Below, piece after piece: positions 49,749 to 59,314 of a stretch of 64,000 bases of DNA (positions within the stretch are counted from its first letter, which is position 1; each line of letters starts with the position of its first letter). Below the pieces are notes generated by a model. That model made no database searches. It worked only from the letters and a program-made list of their open reading frames with translations, and had not been told where the DNA came from. The position numbers were made by a program, and so were the translations under genes. This DNA comes from Streptococcus oralis (lineage in GTDB: Bacteria; Bacillota; Bacilli; Lactobacillales; Streptococcaceae). The DNA is taken from NCBI RefSeq assembly GCF_023611505.1, contig NZ_CP097843.1:868001-932000 (forward strand), given 5' to 3'.

Positions 49749-49781
49749 GATAGATGAGTAGAAAAAGAAATGGAGTTGTAT

Positions 49782-50630
49782 ATGAAGATCACAAACTATG
49801 AGATTTACAAATTGAGAAAAGCTGGGCTGACAAATCAACAAATTTTAACTGTTCTTGAATACGATGAGACTGTAGATCAGGAGCTCTTGCTAGGTGATAT
49901 TGCAGAACTATCGGGGTGTCGTAATCCTGCGGTCTTTATGGAACGCTATTTCCAGATAGATGATGCACAGTTGGAGAAGGAGTTCCAAAAATTTCCATCC
50001 TTCTCGATTCTTGATGACTGTTATCCTTGGAATCTGAGTGAGATTTATGATGCTCCAGTGCTCTTGTTTTATAAAGGAAATCTGGACTTGTTGAAATTTC
50101 CAAAGGTTGCTGTTGTAGGGAGCCGTTCATGTTCTAGTCAGGGAGCAAAGTCGGTTCAGAGAGTCATCCAAGGTTTGGGAAACGAGTTGATCGTGGTCAG
50201 TGGTTTAGCCAAAGGGATTGATACGGCTGCCCACATGGCTGCACTTCAGAATGGAGGAAGAACGATTGCTGTGATTGGAACAGGATTGGATGTGTTTTAT
50301 CCTAAAGCCAATAAACGCTTGCAGGAGTACATTGGCAATGACCATCTGGTTCTCAGTGAATATGGACCTGGCGAGCAACCTCTGAAATTTCATTTTCCAG
50401 CTCGTAATCGCATCATTGCTGGCCTTTGCCGTGGTGTGATCGTTGCAGAGGCAAGGATGCGTTCTGGTAGTCTTATTACCTGTGAGCGAGCTATGGAAGA
50501 AGGACGCGATGTTTTTGCCATTCCAGGAAACATTTTAGATGGCTATTCAGATGGCTGTCACCACCTGATCCAAGAGGGAGCAAAACTGGTCACAAGTGGT
50601 CAAGATGTGATGGCAGAGTTTGAATTTTAA
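49782..50630 (+). CDS. dprA: DNA processing protein A
   Basis: A 282-residue protein that protects incoming single-stranded DNA and loads RecA during natural transformation; in pneumococcus it also shuts off competence by binding ComE. The Rossmann-like domain shows VAVVGSRSCSSQG, VSGLAKGIDTAAH, AVIGTGLDVFYP, FPARNRIIAGL and EAR-RSGSLIT motifs. ATG 49782 gives a six-base spacing from GGAG (49772-49775); ATG 49770 overlaps the site. A SigX box controls it, which agrees with its late-competence role. Confidence 0.96.
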   Translation: MKITNYEIYKLRKAGLTNQQILTVLEYDETVDQELLLGDIAELSGCRNPAVFMERYFQIDDAQLEKEFQKFPSFSILDDCYPWNLSEIYDAPVLLFYKGNLDLLKFPKVAVVGSRSCSSQGAKSVQRVIQGLGNELIVVSGLAKGIDTAAHMAALQNGGRTIAVIGTGLDVFYPKANKRLQEYIGNDHLVLSEYGPGEQPLKFHFPARNRIIAGLCRGVIVAEARMRSGSLITCERAMEEGRDVFAIPGNILDGYSDGCHHLIQEGAKLVTSGQDVMAEFEF

Positions 50631-50683
50631 GGAGAAATTTGTTCACTCAGATAAACTTTTCTTCTATATATAGGAGCTAAGTC

Positions 50684-50712
50684 TTGACAGCTATAGAAAA
50701 ATGGTTTACACT
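50684..50712 (+). promoter_or_regulatory. Promoter of topA
   Basis: TTGACA (50684-50689), 17 bases, TACACT (50707-50712). Confidence 0.75.
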
Positions 50713-50721
50713 TTATAAAGT
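50710..50721. promoter_or_regulatory. Palindrome over the topA -10 and start point
   Basis: ACTTTATAAAGT is a perfect 12-base palindrome that overlaps the last bases of the -10 and the expected +1 (about 50719). It could be an operator or a flexible AT element. Confidence 0.3.
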
Positions 50722-50747
50722 TTATTACTTTGAAAAGGTGTGATAGT

Positions 50748-52835
50748 GTGGCTACGGCAACAAAGAAGAAAAAATCAACAGTTAAAAAAAATCTAGTCAT
50801 CGTGGAGTCGCCTGCAAAGGCAAAAACGATTGAGAAATATCTAGGCAGAAATTACAAGGTTTTAGCCAGTGTCGGGCATATCCGTGATTTGAAAAAATCC
50901 AGTATGTCAGTCGACATTGAAAATAACTATGAACCGCAGTATATCAATATCCGAGGAAAAGGTCCTCTCATCAATGACTTAAAAAAAGAAGCTAAAAAGG
51001 CCAATAAAGTCTTTCTAGCGAGTGACCCGGACCGTGAAGGAGAAGCGATTTCCTGGCATTTGGCTCACATTCTCAACTTGGACGAGAATGATGCCAACCG
51101 TGTAGTCTTTAATGAAATTACTAAGGACGCTGTAAAAAATGCCTTTAAAGAACCTCGCAAGATTGATATGGACTTGGTCGACGCTCAACAAGCTCGTCGA
51201 GTTTTAGACCGCTTGGTAGGGTATTCGATTTCGCCAATTTTGTGGAAAAAGGTCAAAAAGGGCTTATCAGCTGGGCGGGTGCAGTCTGTTGCTCTTAAGC
51301 TCATCATTGACCGTGAAAATGAAATCAATGCCTTCCAACCGGAAGAATACTGGACAATTGATGGTGTCTTTAAGAAGGGAACCAAGCAATTTCAGGCTTC
51401 ATTCTATGGTATGAATGGCAAAAAGATGAAATTGACTACCAACGAAGAAGTCAAAGAAGTCTTGTCCCATTTGACTAGTAAAGATTTCACAGTTGACCAG
51501 GTAGATAAGAAAGAACGCAAACGCAATGCACCCCTACCTTATACGACCTCAACCATGCAGATGGATGCGGCTAACAAAATCAATTTCCGTACTCGAAAGA
51601 CCATGATGGTGGCTCAACAGCTCTATGAAGGGATCAATATCGGATCAGGTGTGCAAGGTTTGATTACCTATATGCGTACAGACTCGACTCGTATTAGTCC
51701 AGTAGCTCAGAACGAAGCGGCAAGCTACATTAACGACCGTTTTGGTAGCAAGTATTCCAAGCATGGTAGCAGGGTCAAGAATGCCTCAGGTGCTCAAGAT
51801 GCCCACGAAGCCATTCGTCCATCTAGTGTCTTTAATACACCAGAAAGCATCGCTAAGTACTTGGACAAAGACCAGCTCAAACTTTATACCCTTATCTGGA
51901 ACCGTTTTGTGGCTAGCCAGATGACAGGCGCTATCTTTGACACCATGGCTGTTAAGCTTTCTCAAAATGGGGTTCAGTTTGCAGCGAATGGAAGCCAAGT
52001 TAAGTTTGATGGTTATCTTGCTATCTACAATGACTCTGACAAGAACAAAATGTTGCCAGATATGGCTGTTGGAGATGTGGTCAAGCAGGTCAATAGCAAG
52101 CCAGAACAACATTTCACCCAACCGCCAGCTCGCTATTCGGAAGCGACTCTTATCAAGACCTTGGAAGAAAATGGAGTTGGACGTCCGTCAACCTACGCTC
52201 CGACCATTGAAACCATCCAAAAACGTTACTACGTTCGTCTGGCAGCAAAACGTTTTGAACCAACAGAACTGGGAGAAATTGTCAATAAACTCATTGTTGA
52301 ATATTTCCCAGATATTGTCAATGTGACCTTCACAGCTGAGATGGAAGGAAAACTGGATGATGTCGAAGTTGGAAAAGAGCAGTGGCAACGTGTTATTGAC
52401 GAATTTTATAAACCATTCTCCAAAGAAGTAGCTAAGGCTGAATCTGAAATGGAAAAAATCCAAATCAAGGATGAGCCAGCTGGATTTGACTGTGAGGTTT
52501 GTGGCAGTCCGATGGTCATTAAGCTCGGTCGTTTTGGTAAATTCTATGCTTGTAGCAATTTTCCAGACTGTCGTCACACACAAGCGATTGTCAAAGAGAT
52601 TGGAGTCGAGTGTCCAAGCTGTCATCAAGGACAAATCATCGAACGCAAAACCAAGCGCAATCGTATCTTCTATGGTTGCAATCGTTACCCAGAATGCGAA
52701 TTTACTTCCTGGGATAAACCAATTGGACGTGATTGTCCAAAATGCGGACATTTCCTTATGGAGAAAAAGGTCCGTGGTGGTGGTAAGCAGGTTGTATGTA
52801 GTAATGGCGACTACGAAGAGGAAAAAATTAAATAG
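50748..52835 (+). CDS. topA: DNA topoisomerase I
   Basis: A 695-residue type IA topoisomerase that relaxes negative supercoils. TOPRIM motifs VESPAKAKT and [12 protein letters not shown] and the active-site tyrosine in TYMRTDSTR are intact. Three C-terminal zinc modules follow (CEVC...CSNFPDC, CPSC...CNRYPEC, CPKC...CSNGDYE). The last lacks its fourth cysteine, where relatives have a further Cys; residues are missing there. The start is GTG 50748 with AAAAGGTG about 8 bases upstream. TTG 50730 would take in the ribosome site. Confidence 0.96.
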   Translation: MATATKKKKSTVKKNLVIVESPAKAKTIEKYLGRNYKVLASVGHIRDLKKSSMSVDIENNYEPQYINIRGKGPLINDLKKEAKKANKVFLASDPDREGEAISWHLAHILNLDENDANRVVFNEITKDAVKNAFKEPRKIDMDLVDAQQARRVLDRLVGYSISPILWKKVKKGLSAGRVQSVALKLIIDRENEINAFQPEEYWTIDGVFKKGTKQFQASFYGMNGKKMKLTTNEEVKEVLSHLTSKDFTVDQVDKKERKRNAPLPYTTSTMQMDAANKINFRTRKTMMVAQQLYEGINIGSGVQGLITYMRTDSTRISPVAQNEAASYINDRFGSKYSKHGSRVKNASGAQDAHEAIRPSSVFNTPESIAKYLDKDQLKLYTLIWNRFVASQMTGAIFDTMAVKLSQNGVQFAANGSQVKFDGYLAIYNDSDKNKMLPDMAVGDVVKQVNSKPEQHFTQPPARYSEATLIKTLEENGVGRPSTYAPTIETIQKRYYVRLAAKRFEPTELGEIVNKLIVEYFPDIVNVTFTAEMEGKLDDVEVGKEQWQRVIDEFYKPFSKEVAKAESEMEKIQIKDEPAGFDCEVCGSPMVIKLGRFGKFYACSNFPDCRHTQAIVKEIGVECPSCHQGQIIERKTKRNRIFYGCNRYPECEFTSWDKPIGRDCPKCGHFLMEKKVRGGGKQVVCSNGDYEEEKIK

Positions 52836-52840
52836 AATGC

Positions 52841-52872
52841 AGAGTCCTGAAAATGAATTTCAGGCTCTTTTT
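52841..52872 (+). terminator. Terminator after topA
   Basis: AGAGTCCTGAAA pairs with TTTCAGGCTCT (one bulged T), followed by TTTTTTT. Confidence 0.85.
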
Positions 52873-52942
52873 TTGTTGATGCTTGACAAATTTCCTCCTT
52901 GTATGCGAAACTAGAGGAAGAGTAATTTATCTAGGAGAGATC

Positions 52943-53302
52943 ATGCGTATCATTTACCTCAGTATTGGCTTTATTTCACTGGCTTTAGCTGTTATTGGAG
53001 TTGTCCTACCACTTTTGCCAACAACGCCCTTTCTTTTGTTAGCAATCGCTTGCTTTTCAAAATCTTCTAAGCATTTTGAAGACTGGCTTTATCATACCAA
53101 GCTCTATCAGACCTATGTAGCTGATTTTCGGGAAACCAAGTCAATCGCGCGAGAACGTAAGAAAAAAATCATCGTATCTATCTATATCTTGATGGGAATT
53201 TCTATTTATTTTGCCCCTCTTTTGCCAGTCAAAATCGGTCTGGGAGCCTTGACTATTTTTATCACCTACTATCTCTTTAAAGTGATTCCTGATAAAAAAT
53301 AG
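52943..53302 (+). CDS. DUF454 (YbaN) family membrane protein
   Basis: A 119-residue protein with two N-terminal hydrophobic stretches (residues about 4-38, containing GVVLPLLPTTPFLLLA, the family signature) and two near the C-terminus (about 75-112). The function is unknown. ATG 52943 follows AGGAGAG; the reading from 52883 starts inside TTGACA of the likely promoter (52883-52888). Confidence 0.82.
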   Translation: MRIIYLSIGFISLALAVIGVVLPLLPTTPFLLLAIACFSKSSKHFEDWLYHTKLYQTYVADFRETKSIARERKKKIIVSIYILMGISIYFAPLLPVKIGLGALTIFITYYLFKVIPDKK

Positions 53303-53355
53303 ATAAATAAAGTAGTATTTACCTTGATAAAAATGAAAGCATATTTAAAATAATA

Positions 53356-53364
53356 TGATATAAT
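53356..53364 (+). promoter_or_regulatory. Extended -10 promoter of cutC
   Basis: TGATATAAT with the -10 at 53359-53364, 30 bases before the ATG, and AAGGAG between them. Confidence 0.6.
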
Positions 53365-53394
53365 AAATTCAAAGAAAAGATCAAGGAGAATCAA

Positions 53395-54027
53395 ATGATT
53401 TACGAATTTTGTGCTGAAAATGTGACCTTGCTTGAAAAAGCGATGCAGGCTGGAGCTCATCGAATCGAACTTTGTGACAATCTAGCAGTAGGAGGAACAA
53501 CACCTAGCTATGGAGTGACCAAGGCAGCGGTTGAACTGGCATCTAACTACGATACGACCATTATGACTATGATTCGTCCCCGTGGTGGCGATTTTGTCTA
53601 TACTGATTTTGAAATAGCAATTATGCTGGAAGACATCCGTTTGACTGCGCAGGCTGGAAGTCAAGGGGTTGTATTTGGGGCATTAACTGCTGATAAGAAG
53701 TTGGATAAGGTTAATCTAGAGAAGCTGATTGCCGCATCAAAAGGAATGGAAATTGTCTTCCACATGGCCTTTGATGAATTGAGTGAAGAAGACCAGTTGG
53801 AAGCTATTGACTGGCTCAGCCAAGCTGGTGTTACCCGTATCCTAACTCGTGCTGGAGTTTCTGGGGACTCACTAGAAAAACGTTTTGCCCACTATCACAG
53901 AATTTTGGAACATGCAAAAGGTAAAATTGAAATCTTACCAGGCGGAGGGATTGACTTGGACAACCGTCAAACCTTTATCGACCAACTGGGCGTGACGCAA
54001 CTTCATGGTACTAAGGTTGTCTTTTAA
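53395..54027 (+). CDS. cutC: CutC family protein
   Basis: A 210-residue TIM-barrel protein of the CutC family. Motifs are AGAHRIELCDNLAVGGTTPSYG, MIRPRGGDFVYTDFE, HMAFDELSEEDQLEAIDWL and the C-terminal ILPGGGID. The family was named for copper homeostasis, but the copper role is contested and no metal genes lie nearby. The length is at the short end for the family (about 210-250). Confidence 0.9.
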   Translation: MIYEFCAENVTLLEKAMQAGAHRIELCDNLAVGGTTPSYGVTKAAVELASNYDTTIMTMIRPRGGDFVYTDFEIAIMLEDIRLTAQAGSQGVVFGALTADKKLDKVNLEKLIAASKGMEIVFHMAFDELSEEDQLEAIDWLSQAGVTRILTRAGVSGDSLEKRFAHYHRILEHAKGKIEILPGGGIDLDNRQTFIDQLGVTQLHGTKVVF

Positions 54028-54039
54028 AAAATAGAAAGG

Positions 54040-54067
54040 AACTGCTAGCTTTGGGTAGCAGTTTTCA
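54040..54067 (+). other. Hairpin between cutC and the YjbR-like gene
   Basis: AACTGCTA (54040-54047) pairs with TAGCAGTT (54056-54063), followed by TTCACTT and then the next ATG at 54071. It can be a terminator for cutC. It also separates a ribosome-site-like AAAGGA (54036-54041) from the start codon. Confidence 0.6.
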
Positions 54068-54070
54068 CTT

Positions 54071-54727
54071 ATGTTTGAAATTTTTAAATCCTATCAGTTT
54101 AATCAAGAAAAAGCCAGTGCCTACGGTTTTATAGAAAATGAGGGAGTCTGGACCTACAGTTTCCAGATTTTGGATAGCGACTTCGTCATGAATGTGTCCA
54201 TCACAACGGATAATGTGAGCTTTCAAGTTTTTGATCAGGAGACTGGTGACCTTTATCCTCAAGTCCATATGGAAAGTATGAGAGGGTCTTTTGTTGGAAG
54301 TGTCCGTGAGGCTTGTTTGGAGATTCTCTATCAGATTCGGAAGGCTTGTTTTGACGTGCAGGATTTTATCTGTCCTCAGACTAAGCGCATCATGGCTCAA
54401 GTTCAAGAAAAGTATGGTGATCAGTTGGAATATCTGTGGGAGAAATCTCCTGATACAGCGGTATTACGTCATGAAGACAGTCAAAAGTGGTATGCTGTTT
54501 TAATGAGAATTCCTTGGGATAGGCTAGATAAGGGGAGAGAAGGGCTAGTGGAAGCAGTCAACCTCAAACATGACCAAGTAGCGGATTTACTTTCACAAAA
54601 GGGTATTTACCCTGCCTTTCATATGAACAAACGCTACTGGATTAGTCTTGCTCTTGATGATAGTTTATCGGATAACGAAGTTCTAGATTTGCTAGAAATC
54701 AGTTGGAATTTGACATTGAAAAAGTAA
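54071..54727 (+). CDS. MmcQ/YjbR-like protein with N-terminal extension
   Basis: A 218-residue protein. Residues about 100-218 match the MmcQ/YjbR (CyaY-like fold) domain: TAVLRHEDSQKWYAVLMRIPWDRL, VEAVNLKHDQVADLL, GIYPAFHMNKRYWISLALDD. The first 100 residues form a separate beta-rich domain seen in streptococcal members. YjbR proteins are called DNA-binding on structural grounds only. The ATG lies 8 bases after a hairpin and has no adjacent ribosome site. Confidence 0.8.
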   Translation: MFEIFKSYQFNQEKASAYGFIENEGVWTYSFQILDSDFVMNVSITTDNVSFQVFDQETGDLYPQVHMESMRGSFVGSVREACLEILYQIRKACFDVQDFICPQTKRIMAQVQEKYGDQLEYLWEKSPDTAVLRHEDSQKWYAVLMRIPWDRLDKGREGLVEAVNLKHDQVADLLSQKGIYPAFHMNKRYWISLALDDSLSDNEVLDLLEISWNLTLKK

Positions 54728-54811
54728 GGAAATTCCCTTGTGTTTTCAAATACTTTCAATTAGCAAAATATTCTTTACTGAAGAAATTTTCAGAAAATAA
54801 TGGATTTTTTC

Positions 54812-54840
54812 TTGACAAGAGATTTTTCCTATGCTAAAAT
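54812..54840 (+). promoter_or_regulatory. Promoter of the leu operon
   Basis: TTGACA (54812-54817), 17 bases, and TGCTAAAAT with the -10 at 54835-54840. The intergenic region before it (54728-54811) is AT-rich and shows nothing else. Confidence 0.85.
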
Positions 54841-54876
54841 ATTTAACAAGACATCAAACGAAGGAGAAAGTCAAAC

Positions 54877-54930
54877 ATGAAAACAGCTAAGTTTAATAAA
54901 TTTGCTTTGTTGTTGAGGTACTCGGGCTAG
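54877..54930 (+). CDS. leuL: Leucine operon leader peptide
   Basis: A 17-residue frame, MKTAKFNKFALLLRYSG, with a strong ribosome site AAGGAG at 54861-54866 and three consecutive TTG leucine codons at 54907-54915. The stop TAG (54928-54930) lies inside the first hairpin of the attenuator. Slow reading of the Leu codons when charged leucyl-tRNA is scarce would hold the ribosome just before that hairpin. This is the classic design of amino acid attenuators. Confidence 0.85.
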   Translation: MKTAKFNKFALLLRYSG

Positions 54931-55010
54931 TGCAAAAGCATTAGTCCTGTTTGGCTTACCAAGCGGGAGTAAATCAACATCTCGCTTGGGTTTCCGAGCG
55001 AGATGTTTTT
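54924..55010 (+). terminator. Leucine attenuator (pause hairpin, antiterminator, terminator)
   Basis: Hairpin 1: GGGCTAGTGC-AAAA-GCATTAGTCC (54924-54947). Terminator: AACATCTCGCT (54976-54986) with AGCGAGATGTT (54997-55007), extended by TGG/CCG pairs, followed by TTTTT. Antiterminator: CCAAGCG (54959-54965) is complementary to CGCTTGG (54983-54989) in the left arm of the terminator. The two structures exclude each other. Confidence 0.85.
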
Positions 55011-55041
55011 TCTATACTGAAATTTTGAAGGGGGAATTCTT

Positions 55042-56604
55042 ATGCGTAGAGTTGAGTTTCTAGATACCAGTCTCCGTGATGGTGAGCAGACACCAGGCGT
55101 TAATTTTTCAATCAAGGAAAAGGTTGCCATCGCAAGACAGCTGGAGAAATGGGGGATTTCGGCTATCGAAGCTGGTTTTCCGGCGGCGAGTCCAGATTCA
55201 TTCAGAGCAGTTCAGGAGATTGCCAAGGTCTTGAAGAAAACAGCGGTGACAGGTTTGGCCCGTTCGGTCAAGTCTGATATAGATGCTTGTTACGAGGCGC
55301 TCAAGGATGCCAAGTATCCTCAGGTTCACGTCTTTATCGCGGCTAGTCCGATTCACCGTAAGTATAAGCTCAATAAGAGCAAGGAAGAGATTTTGGAAGC
55401 AATCAGTGAACATGTTTCTTATGCTCGTTCTAAGTTTGAAATTGTCGAATTTTCTCCAGAGGATGCGACCAGAACAGAATTGGATTTCCTCTTGCAAGTT
55501 GTTCAGACAGCTGTGGATGCAGGTGCGACCTACATCAATATCCCTGACACGGTTGGATTTACTACGCCAGAGGAATATGGTGCCATCTTCAAATGCTTAA
55601 TTGAGAATGTCAAGACCGATCGTCAGATCATCTATTCGCCCCACTGTCACGATGACCTCGGAATGGCAGTGGCTAATAGCCTTGCTGCTGTTAAGAATGG
55701 AGCAGGACGAGTCGAAGGAACAATCAATGGTATCGGGGAGCGGGCAGGCAATGCAGCCCTTGAAGAAATAGCAGTGGCGCTTAATATTCGCCAAGATTAC
55801 TACCAAGCAGAAACCAGTATTGTCCTAAACGAAACCATCAATACGTCAGAAATGGTTTCTCGCTTCTCAGGTATTCCAGTTCCTAAAAACAAGGCGGTTG
55901 TTGGAGGAAATGCCTTCTCTCACGAGTCTGGTATTCACCAAGATGGGGTTCTTAAAAATCCTCTTACCTATGAAATTATTACACCTGAATTGGTTGGTGT
56001 CAAGTGTAACAGTCTTCCGCTTGGTAAATTGTCCGGTCGCCACGCTTTTGTAGAAAAACTAAGGGAATTGGCCCTAGACTTTACTGAAGAAGACATCAAA
56101 CCACTCTTTGCTAAGTTCAAGGCACTAGCGGACAAAAAGCAAGAAATCACAGATGCAGATATTCGTGCTCTGGTAGCTGGAATCATGGTTGAAAACCCAG
56201 AAGGCTTTCACTTCGATGATTTACAACTTCAAACCCATGCGGATAAAGACATTGAAGCGCTTGTCAGCCTTGCTAATATGGATGGTGAGAAGGTTGAGTT
56301 TAATGCGACCGGACAAGGTTCTGTGGAAGCTATCTTTAATGCTATTGACAAGTTCTTTAACCAATCTGTTCGCTTGGTATCCTATACTATTGACGCTGTG
56401 ACAGATGGGATCGATGCTCAGGCTCGGGTATTGGTCACTGTTGAAAATAGAGATACAGAAACCATCTTTAACGCGGCAGGTCTTGACTTCGATGTATTGA
56501 AGGCTTCGGCGATTGCCTACATCAATGCCAATACCTTTGTTCAAAAGGAGAATGCTGGTGAGATGGGGCGTAGTGTTTCCTACCGAGATATGCCTAGTGT
56601 GTAA
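55042..56604 (+). CDS. leuA: 2-isopropylmalate synthase
   Basis: A 520-residue enzyme for the first committed step of leucine synthesis (2-oxoisovalerate plus acetyl-CoA). It has the catalytic [13 protein letters not shown] at residues 11-23, the metal motif [28 protein letters not shown] and a C-terminal LeuA regulatory domain (about residues 390-510) that binds leucine for feedback inhibition. AAGGGGGAA precedes the ATG. It lies directly behind the attenuator. Confidence 0.97.
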   Translation: MRRVEFLDTSLRDGEQTPGVNFSIKEKVAIARQLEKWGISAIEAGFPAASPDSFRAVQEIAKVLKKTAVTGLARSVKSDIDACYEALKDAKYPQVHVFIAASPIHRKYKLNKSKEEILEAISEHVSYARSKFEIVEFSPEDATRTELDFLLQVVQTAVDAGATYINIPDTVGFTTPEEYGAIFKCLIENVKTDRQIIYSPHCHDDLGMAVANSLAAVKNGAGRVEGTINGIGERAGNAALEEIAVALNIRQDYYQAETSIVLNETINTSEMVSRFSGIPVPKNKAVVGGNAFSHESGIHQDGVLKNPLTYEIITPELVGVKCNSLPLGKLSGRHAFVEKLRELALDFTEEDIKPLFAKFKALADKKQEITDADIRALVAGIMVENPEGFHFDDLQLQTHADKDIEALVSLANMDGEKVEFNATGQGSVEAIFNAIDKFFNQSVRLVSYTIDAVTDGIDAQARVLVTVENRDTETIFNAAGLDFDVLKASAIAYINANTFVQKENAGEMGRSVSYRDMPSV

Positions 56605-56615
56605 AGGAGAAAACT

Positions 56616-57653
56616 ATGACAAAGAAAATAGTAGCTCTAGCAGGGGACGGAATCGGTCCAGAAATCATGGAAGCTGGTTTGGAAGTTTTGGAGACCCTAG
56701 CTGAAAAAACGGGCTTTGACTATGAGATAGATGGGCGACCTTTTGGAGGGGCAGGTATTGATGCTGAGGGGCATCCCTTACCTGATGAGACCCTCAAGGC
56801 ATGTAGAGGAGCAGATGCTATTATCCTAGCGGCTATTGGTAGTCCCCAGTATGATGGGGCAGCGATTCGGCCTGAACAAGGACTGCTGGCCCTCCGTAAG
56901 GAACTCAATCTTTATGCCAATATTCGCCCTGTAAAAATCTTTGAAAGTCTCAAACATTTGTCACCTCTCAAACCTGAACAAATTGCTGGTGTGGACTTTG
57001 TCGTGGTGCGTGAGCTGACAGGAGGGATTTACTTTGGAGATCATATTCTTGAAGATCGAAAAGCGCGTGATATCAACGACTACAGCTATGAGGAAGTGGA
57101 GCGGATTCTTCGCAAGGCATTTGAAATCGCAAGCAATCGCAGAAAAATCGTTACTAGTATCGATAAGCAGAATGTTTTGGCAACATCAAAACTTTGGCGG
57201 AGAGTAGCTGAGGAAGTCGCAAAGGATTTCCCAGACGTGACCTTGGAACACCAGTTGGTGGACTCAGCTGCTATGCTCATGATTACCAATCCTGCTAAGT
57301 TTGATGTTATTGTGACGGAGAATCTTTTCGGTGATATCTTATCTGATGAATCAAGCGTTCTATCTGGTACACTTGGGGTCATGCCATCAGCCAGTCATTC
57401 TGAAAATGGCCCAAGTCTCTATGAACCCATTCACGGTTCAGCGCCTGATATTGCAGGTCAAGGAATTGCCAATCCTATTTCCATGATTTTATCAGTTGCC
57501 ATGATGTTGAGAGATAGCTTTGGACGTTATGAGGATGCGGAGTGTATCGAACATGCTGTTGAAGGTAGTTTAGCGTCTGGTGTTTTAACAAGAGATATTG
57601 GAGGAAAGGCTTCGACCAAGGAAATGACAGAAGCCATCATTGAAAGATTATGA
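56616..57653 (+). CDS. leuB: 3-isopropylmalate dehydrogenase
   Basis: A 345-residue NAD-dependent oxidative decarboxylase, third step of leucine synthesis. It has the GDGIGPEIM start, VVVRELTGGIYFG, DKQNVLATSKLWR with the catalytic lysine, and the NAD-adenine motif HGSAPDIAGQGIANP. AAAGGAGAA precedes the ATG and the stop overlaps the next small gene (ATGA). Confidence 0.97.
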   Translation: MTKKIVALAGDGIGPEIMEAGLEVLETLAEKTGFDYEIDGRPFGGAGIDAEGHPLPDETLKACRGADAIILAAIGSPQYDGAAIRPEQGLLALRKELNLYANIRPVKIFESLKHLSPLKPEQIAGVDFVVVRELTGGIYFGDHILEDRKARDINDYSYEEVERILRKAFEIASNRRKIVTSIDKQNVLATSKLWRRVAEEVAKDFPDVTLEHQLVDSAAMLMITNPAKFDVIVTENLFGDILSDESSVLSGTLGVMPSASHSENGPSLYEPIHGSAPDIAGQGIANPISMILSVAMMLRDSFGRYEDAECIEHAVEGSLASGVLTRDIGGKASTKEMTEAIIERL

Positions 57654-57919
57654 AGATAAATGAAGGAATCACGCTTGCCCTCTTGATTTGGAATTTGCTG
57701 GTTTTCTTGATTTATGGCATTGACAAATCCAAGGCAAGAAGAGGTGCTTGGCGCGTCCCAGAGAAAATCTTACTCATTTTAGCCCTTACTTGTGGTGGTT
57801 TTGGTGCCTGGTTGGCAGGAATCACCTTTCACCACAAGACTAGAAAATGGTATTTTAAAACAGTTTGGTTTCTCGGGATGGTAACCACACTAGTAGCCTT
57901 ATATTTTATTTGGAGGTAA
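57650..57919 (+). CDS. DUF1294 family small membrane protein
   Basis: An 89-residue protein with three hydrophobic spans (about residues 7-24, 40-60, 69-87) and the family motif YGIDKSKARRGAWRVPEK between the first two. It overlaps leuB by four bases and precedes leuC by three, so it is translated as part of the leu operon. DUF1294 proteins have no known function. Its fixed place here suggests that it is tolerated or used by the operon, not that it is a leucine enzyme. Confidence 0.85.
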   Translation: MKINEGITLALLIWNLLVFLIYGIDKSKARRGAWRVPEKILLILALTCGGFGAWLAGITFHHKTRKWYFKTVWFLGMVTTLVALYFIWR

Positions 57920-57922
57920 TGG

Positions 57923-59305
57923 ATGGCAGGAAAATCGATTTTTGATAAAGTATGGGAACGCCATGTCATCACAGGAGAAGAGGGGCAGCCCCAACTCATG
58001 TATGTGGATCAGCACTATATTCATGAAGTGACCAGTCCCCAAGCTTTTCAAGGACTGCGAGACGCAGGTCGTAGATTGAGACGGCCAGACTTGACATTTG
58101 GAACTTTTGATCATAATGTTCCGACAGTTAATATCTACGATATTCGAGATGTCATTTCTAAGGCTCAAATTGATAAGCTTGCTAAAAATGTTGAGGAGTT
58201 TGGGATTGAACATGCTGCCCACGGTTCTGAAAAGCAGGGAATCGTTCACATGGTTGGTCCAGAAACAGGACGGACCCAACCAGGAAAATTCATCGTCTGT
58301 GGAGACAGCCATACAGCTACTCACGGAGCTTTCGGAGCTATCGCTTTTGGAATTGGGACCAGTGAGGTCGAGCATGTCTTTGCTACACAGACACTCTGGC
58401 AGGTCAAACCCAAGAAAATGTTGGTAGAATTCACTGGTGTTCCTCAAAAAGGAGTTTATTCTAAGGATTACATTTTAGCCTTAATTGCCAAGTATGGCGT
58501 TGCCTGTGGTGTAGGCTATGTGGTGGAATATCGAGGGCAGGCGATTGATGCTCTGACCATGGAAGAGCGAATGACCATCTGCAATATGTCCATCGAGTTT
58601 GGTTCTAAGATGGGGATCATGAATCCGGATCAAACTACCTATGATTATCTCAAGGGACGGGAATGTGTTCCAGAGGATTTCGAGGAGGCGGTTGCCGACT
58701 GGAAGACGCTAGTCAGTGATGAGGATGCTGTCTATGATAAGGTTATCCAGATGGATGTTTCAGACTTGGCTCCCATGGTGACTTGGGGAACCAATCCTGC
58801 TATGGGCGTTGACTTTGACAGTAGCTTCCCAGAAATTAAGGATATGAATGATGAACGAGCTTATCATTACATGGACTTGGAGCCTGGTCAAAAGCCAGCG
58901 GACATTGAACTAGGATATATTTTTATCGGGTCTTGTACCAATGCTCGGCTAAGTGACTTGCAACTGGCTGCTCGATTTGTCAAAGGGAAGAAAATAGCTC
59001 CCAACTTAACAGCTATCGTGGTTCCAGGCTCTCGTCCTGTGAAACGAGCTGCTGAGAAGTTGGGCTTGGATAAGGTTTTCTTAGATGCTGGCTTTGAGTG
59101 GCGAGACCCAGGTTGCTCTATGTGCCTAGGGATGAATCCTGACAAGGTCCCTGATGGTGTCCACTGTGCCTCAACCAGTAACCGCAACTTTGAGGATAGG
59201 CAGGGATTTGGTGCTAAAACCCATCTCTGCAGTCCAGCCATGGCAGCAGCAGCAGCTATCGCAGGGCGTTTCGTAGATGTTCGGCAAATGCCAGAGGCTC
59301 AGTAA
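57923..59305 (+). CDS. leuC: 3-isopropylmalate dehydratase large subunit
   Basis: A 460-residue aconitase-type Fe-S enzyme, second step of leucine synthesis with LeuD. The three cluster cysteines are in [13 protein letters not shown] and [11 protein letters not shown], with the earlier [26 protein letters not shown] motif. It depends on Fe-S assembly, provided by the suf operon in the same window. TGGAGG lies 4-10 bases before the ATG. Confidence 0.97.
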   Translation: MAGKSIFDKVWERHVITGEEGQPQLMYVDQHYIHEVTSPQAFQGLRDAGRRLRRPDLTFGTFDHNVPTVNIYDIRDVISKAQIDKLAKNVEEFGIEHAAHGSEKQGIVHMVGPETGRTQPGKFIVCGDSHTATHGAFGAIAFGIGTSEVEHVFATQTLWQVKPKKMLVEFTGVPQKGVYSKDYILALIAKYGVACGVGYVVEYRGQAIDALTMEERMTICNMSIEFGSKMGIMNPDQTTYDYLKGRECVPEDFEEAVADWKTLVSDEDAVYDKVIQMDVSDLAPMVTWGTNPAMGVDFDSSFPEIKDMNDERAYHYMDLEPGQKPADIELGYIFIGSCTNARLSDLQLAARFVKGKKIAPNLTAIVVPGSRPVKRAAEKLGLDKVFLDAGFEWRDPGCSMCLGMNPDKVPDGVHCASTSNRNFEDRQGFGAKTHLCSPAMAAAAAIAGRFVDVRQMPEAQ

Positions 59306-59314
59306 GGAGAGGAT

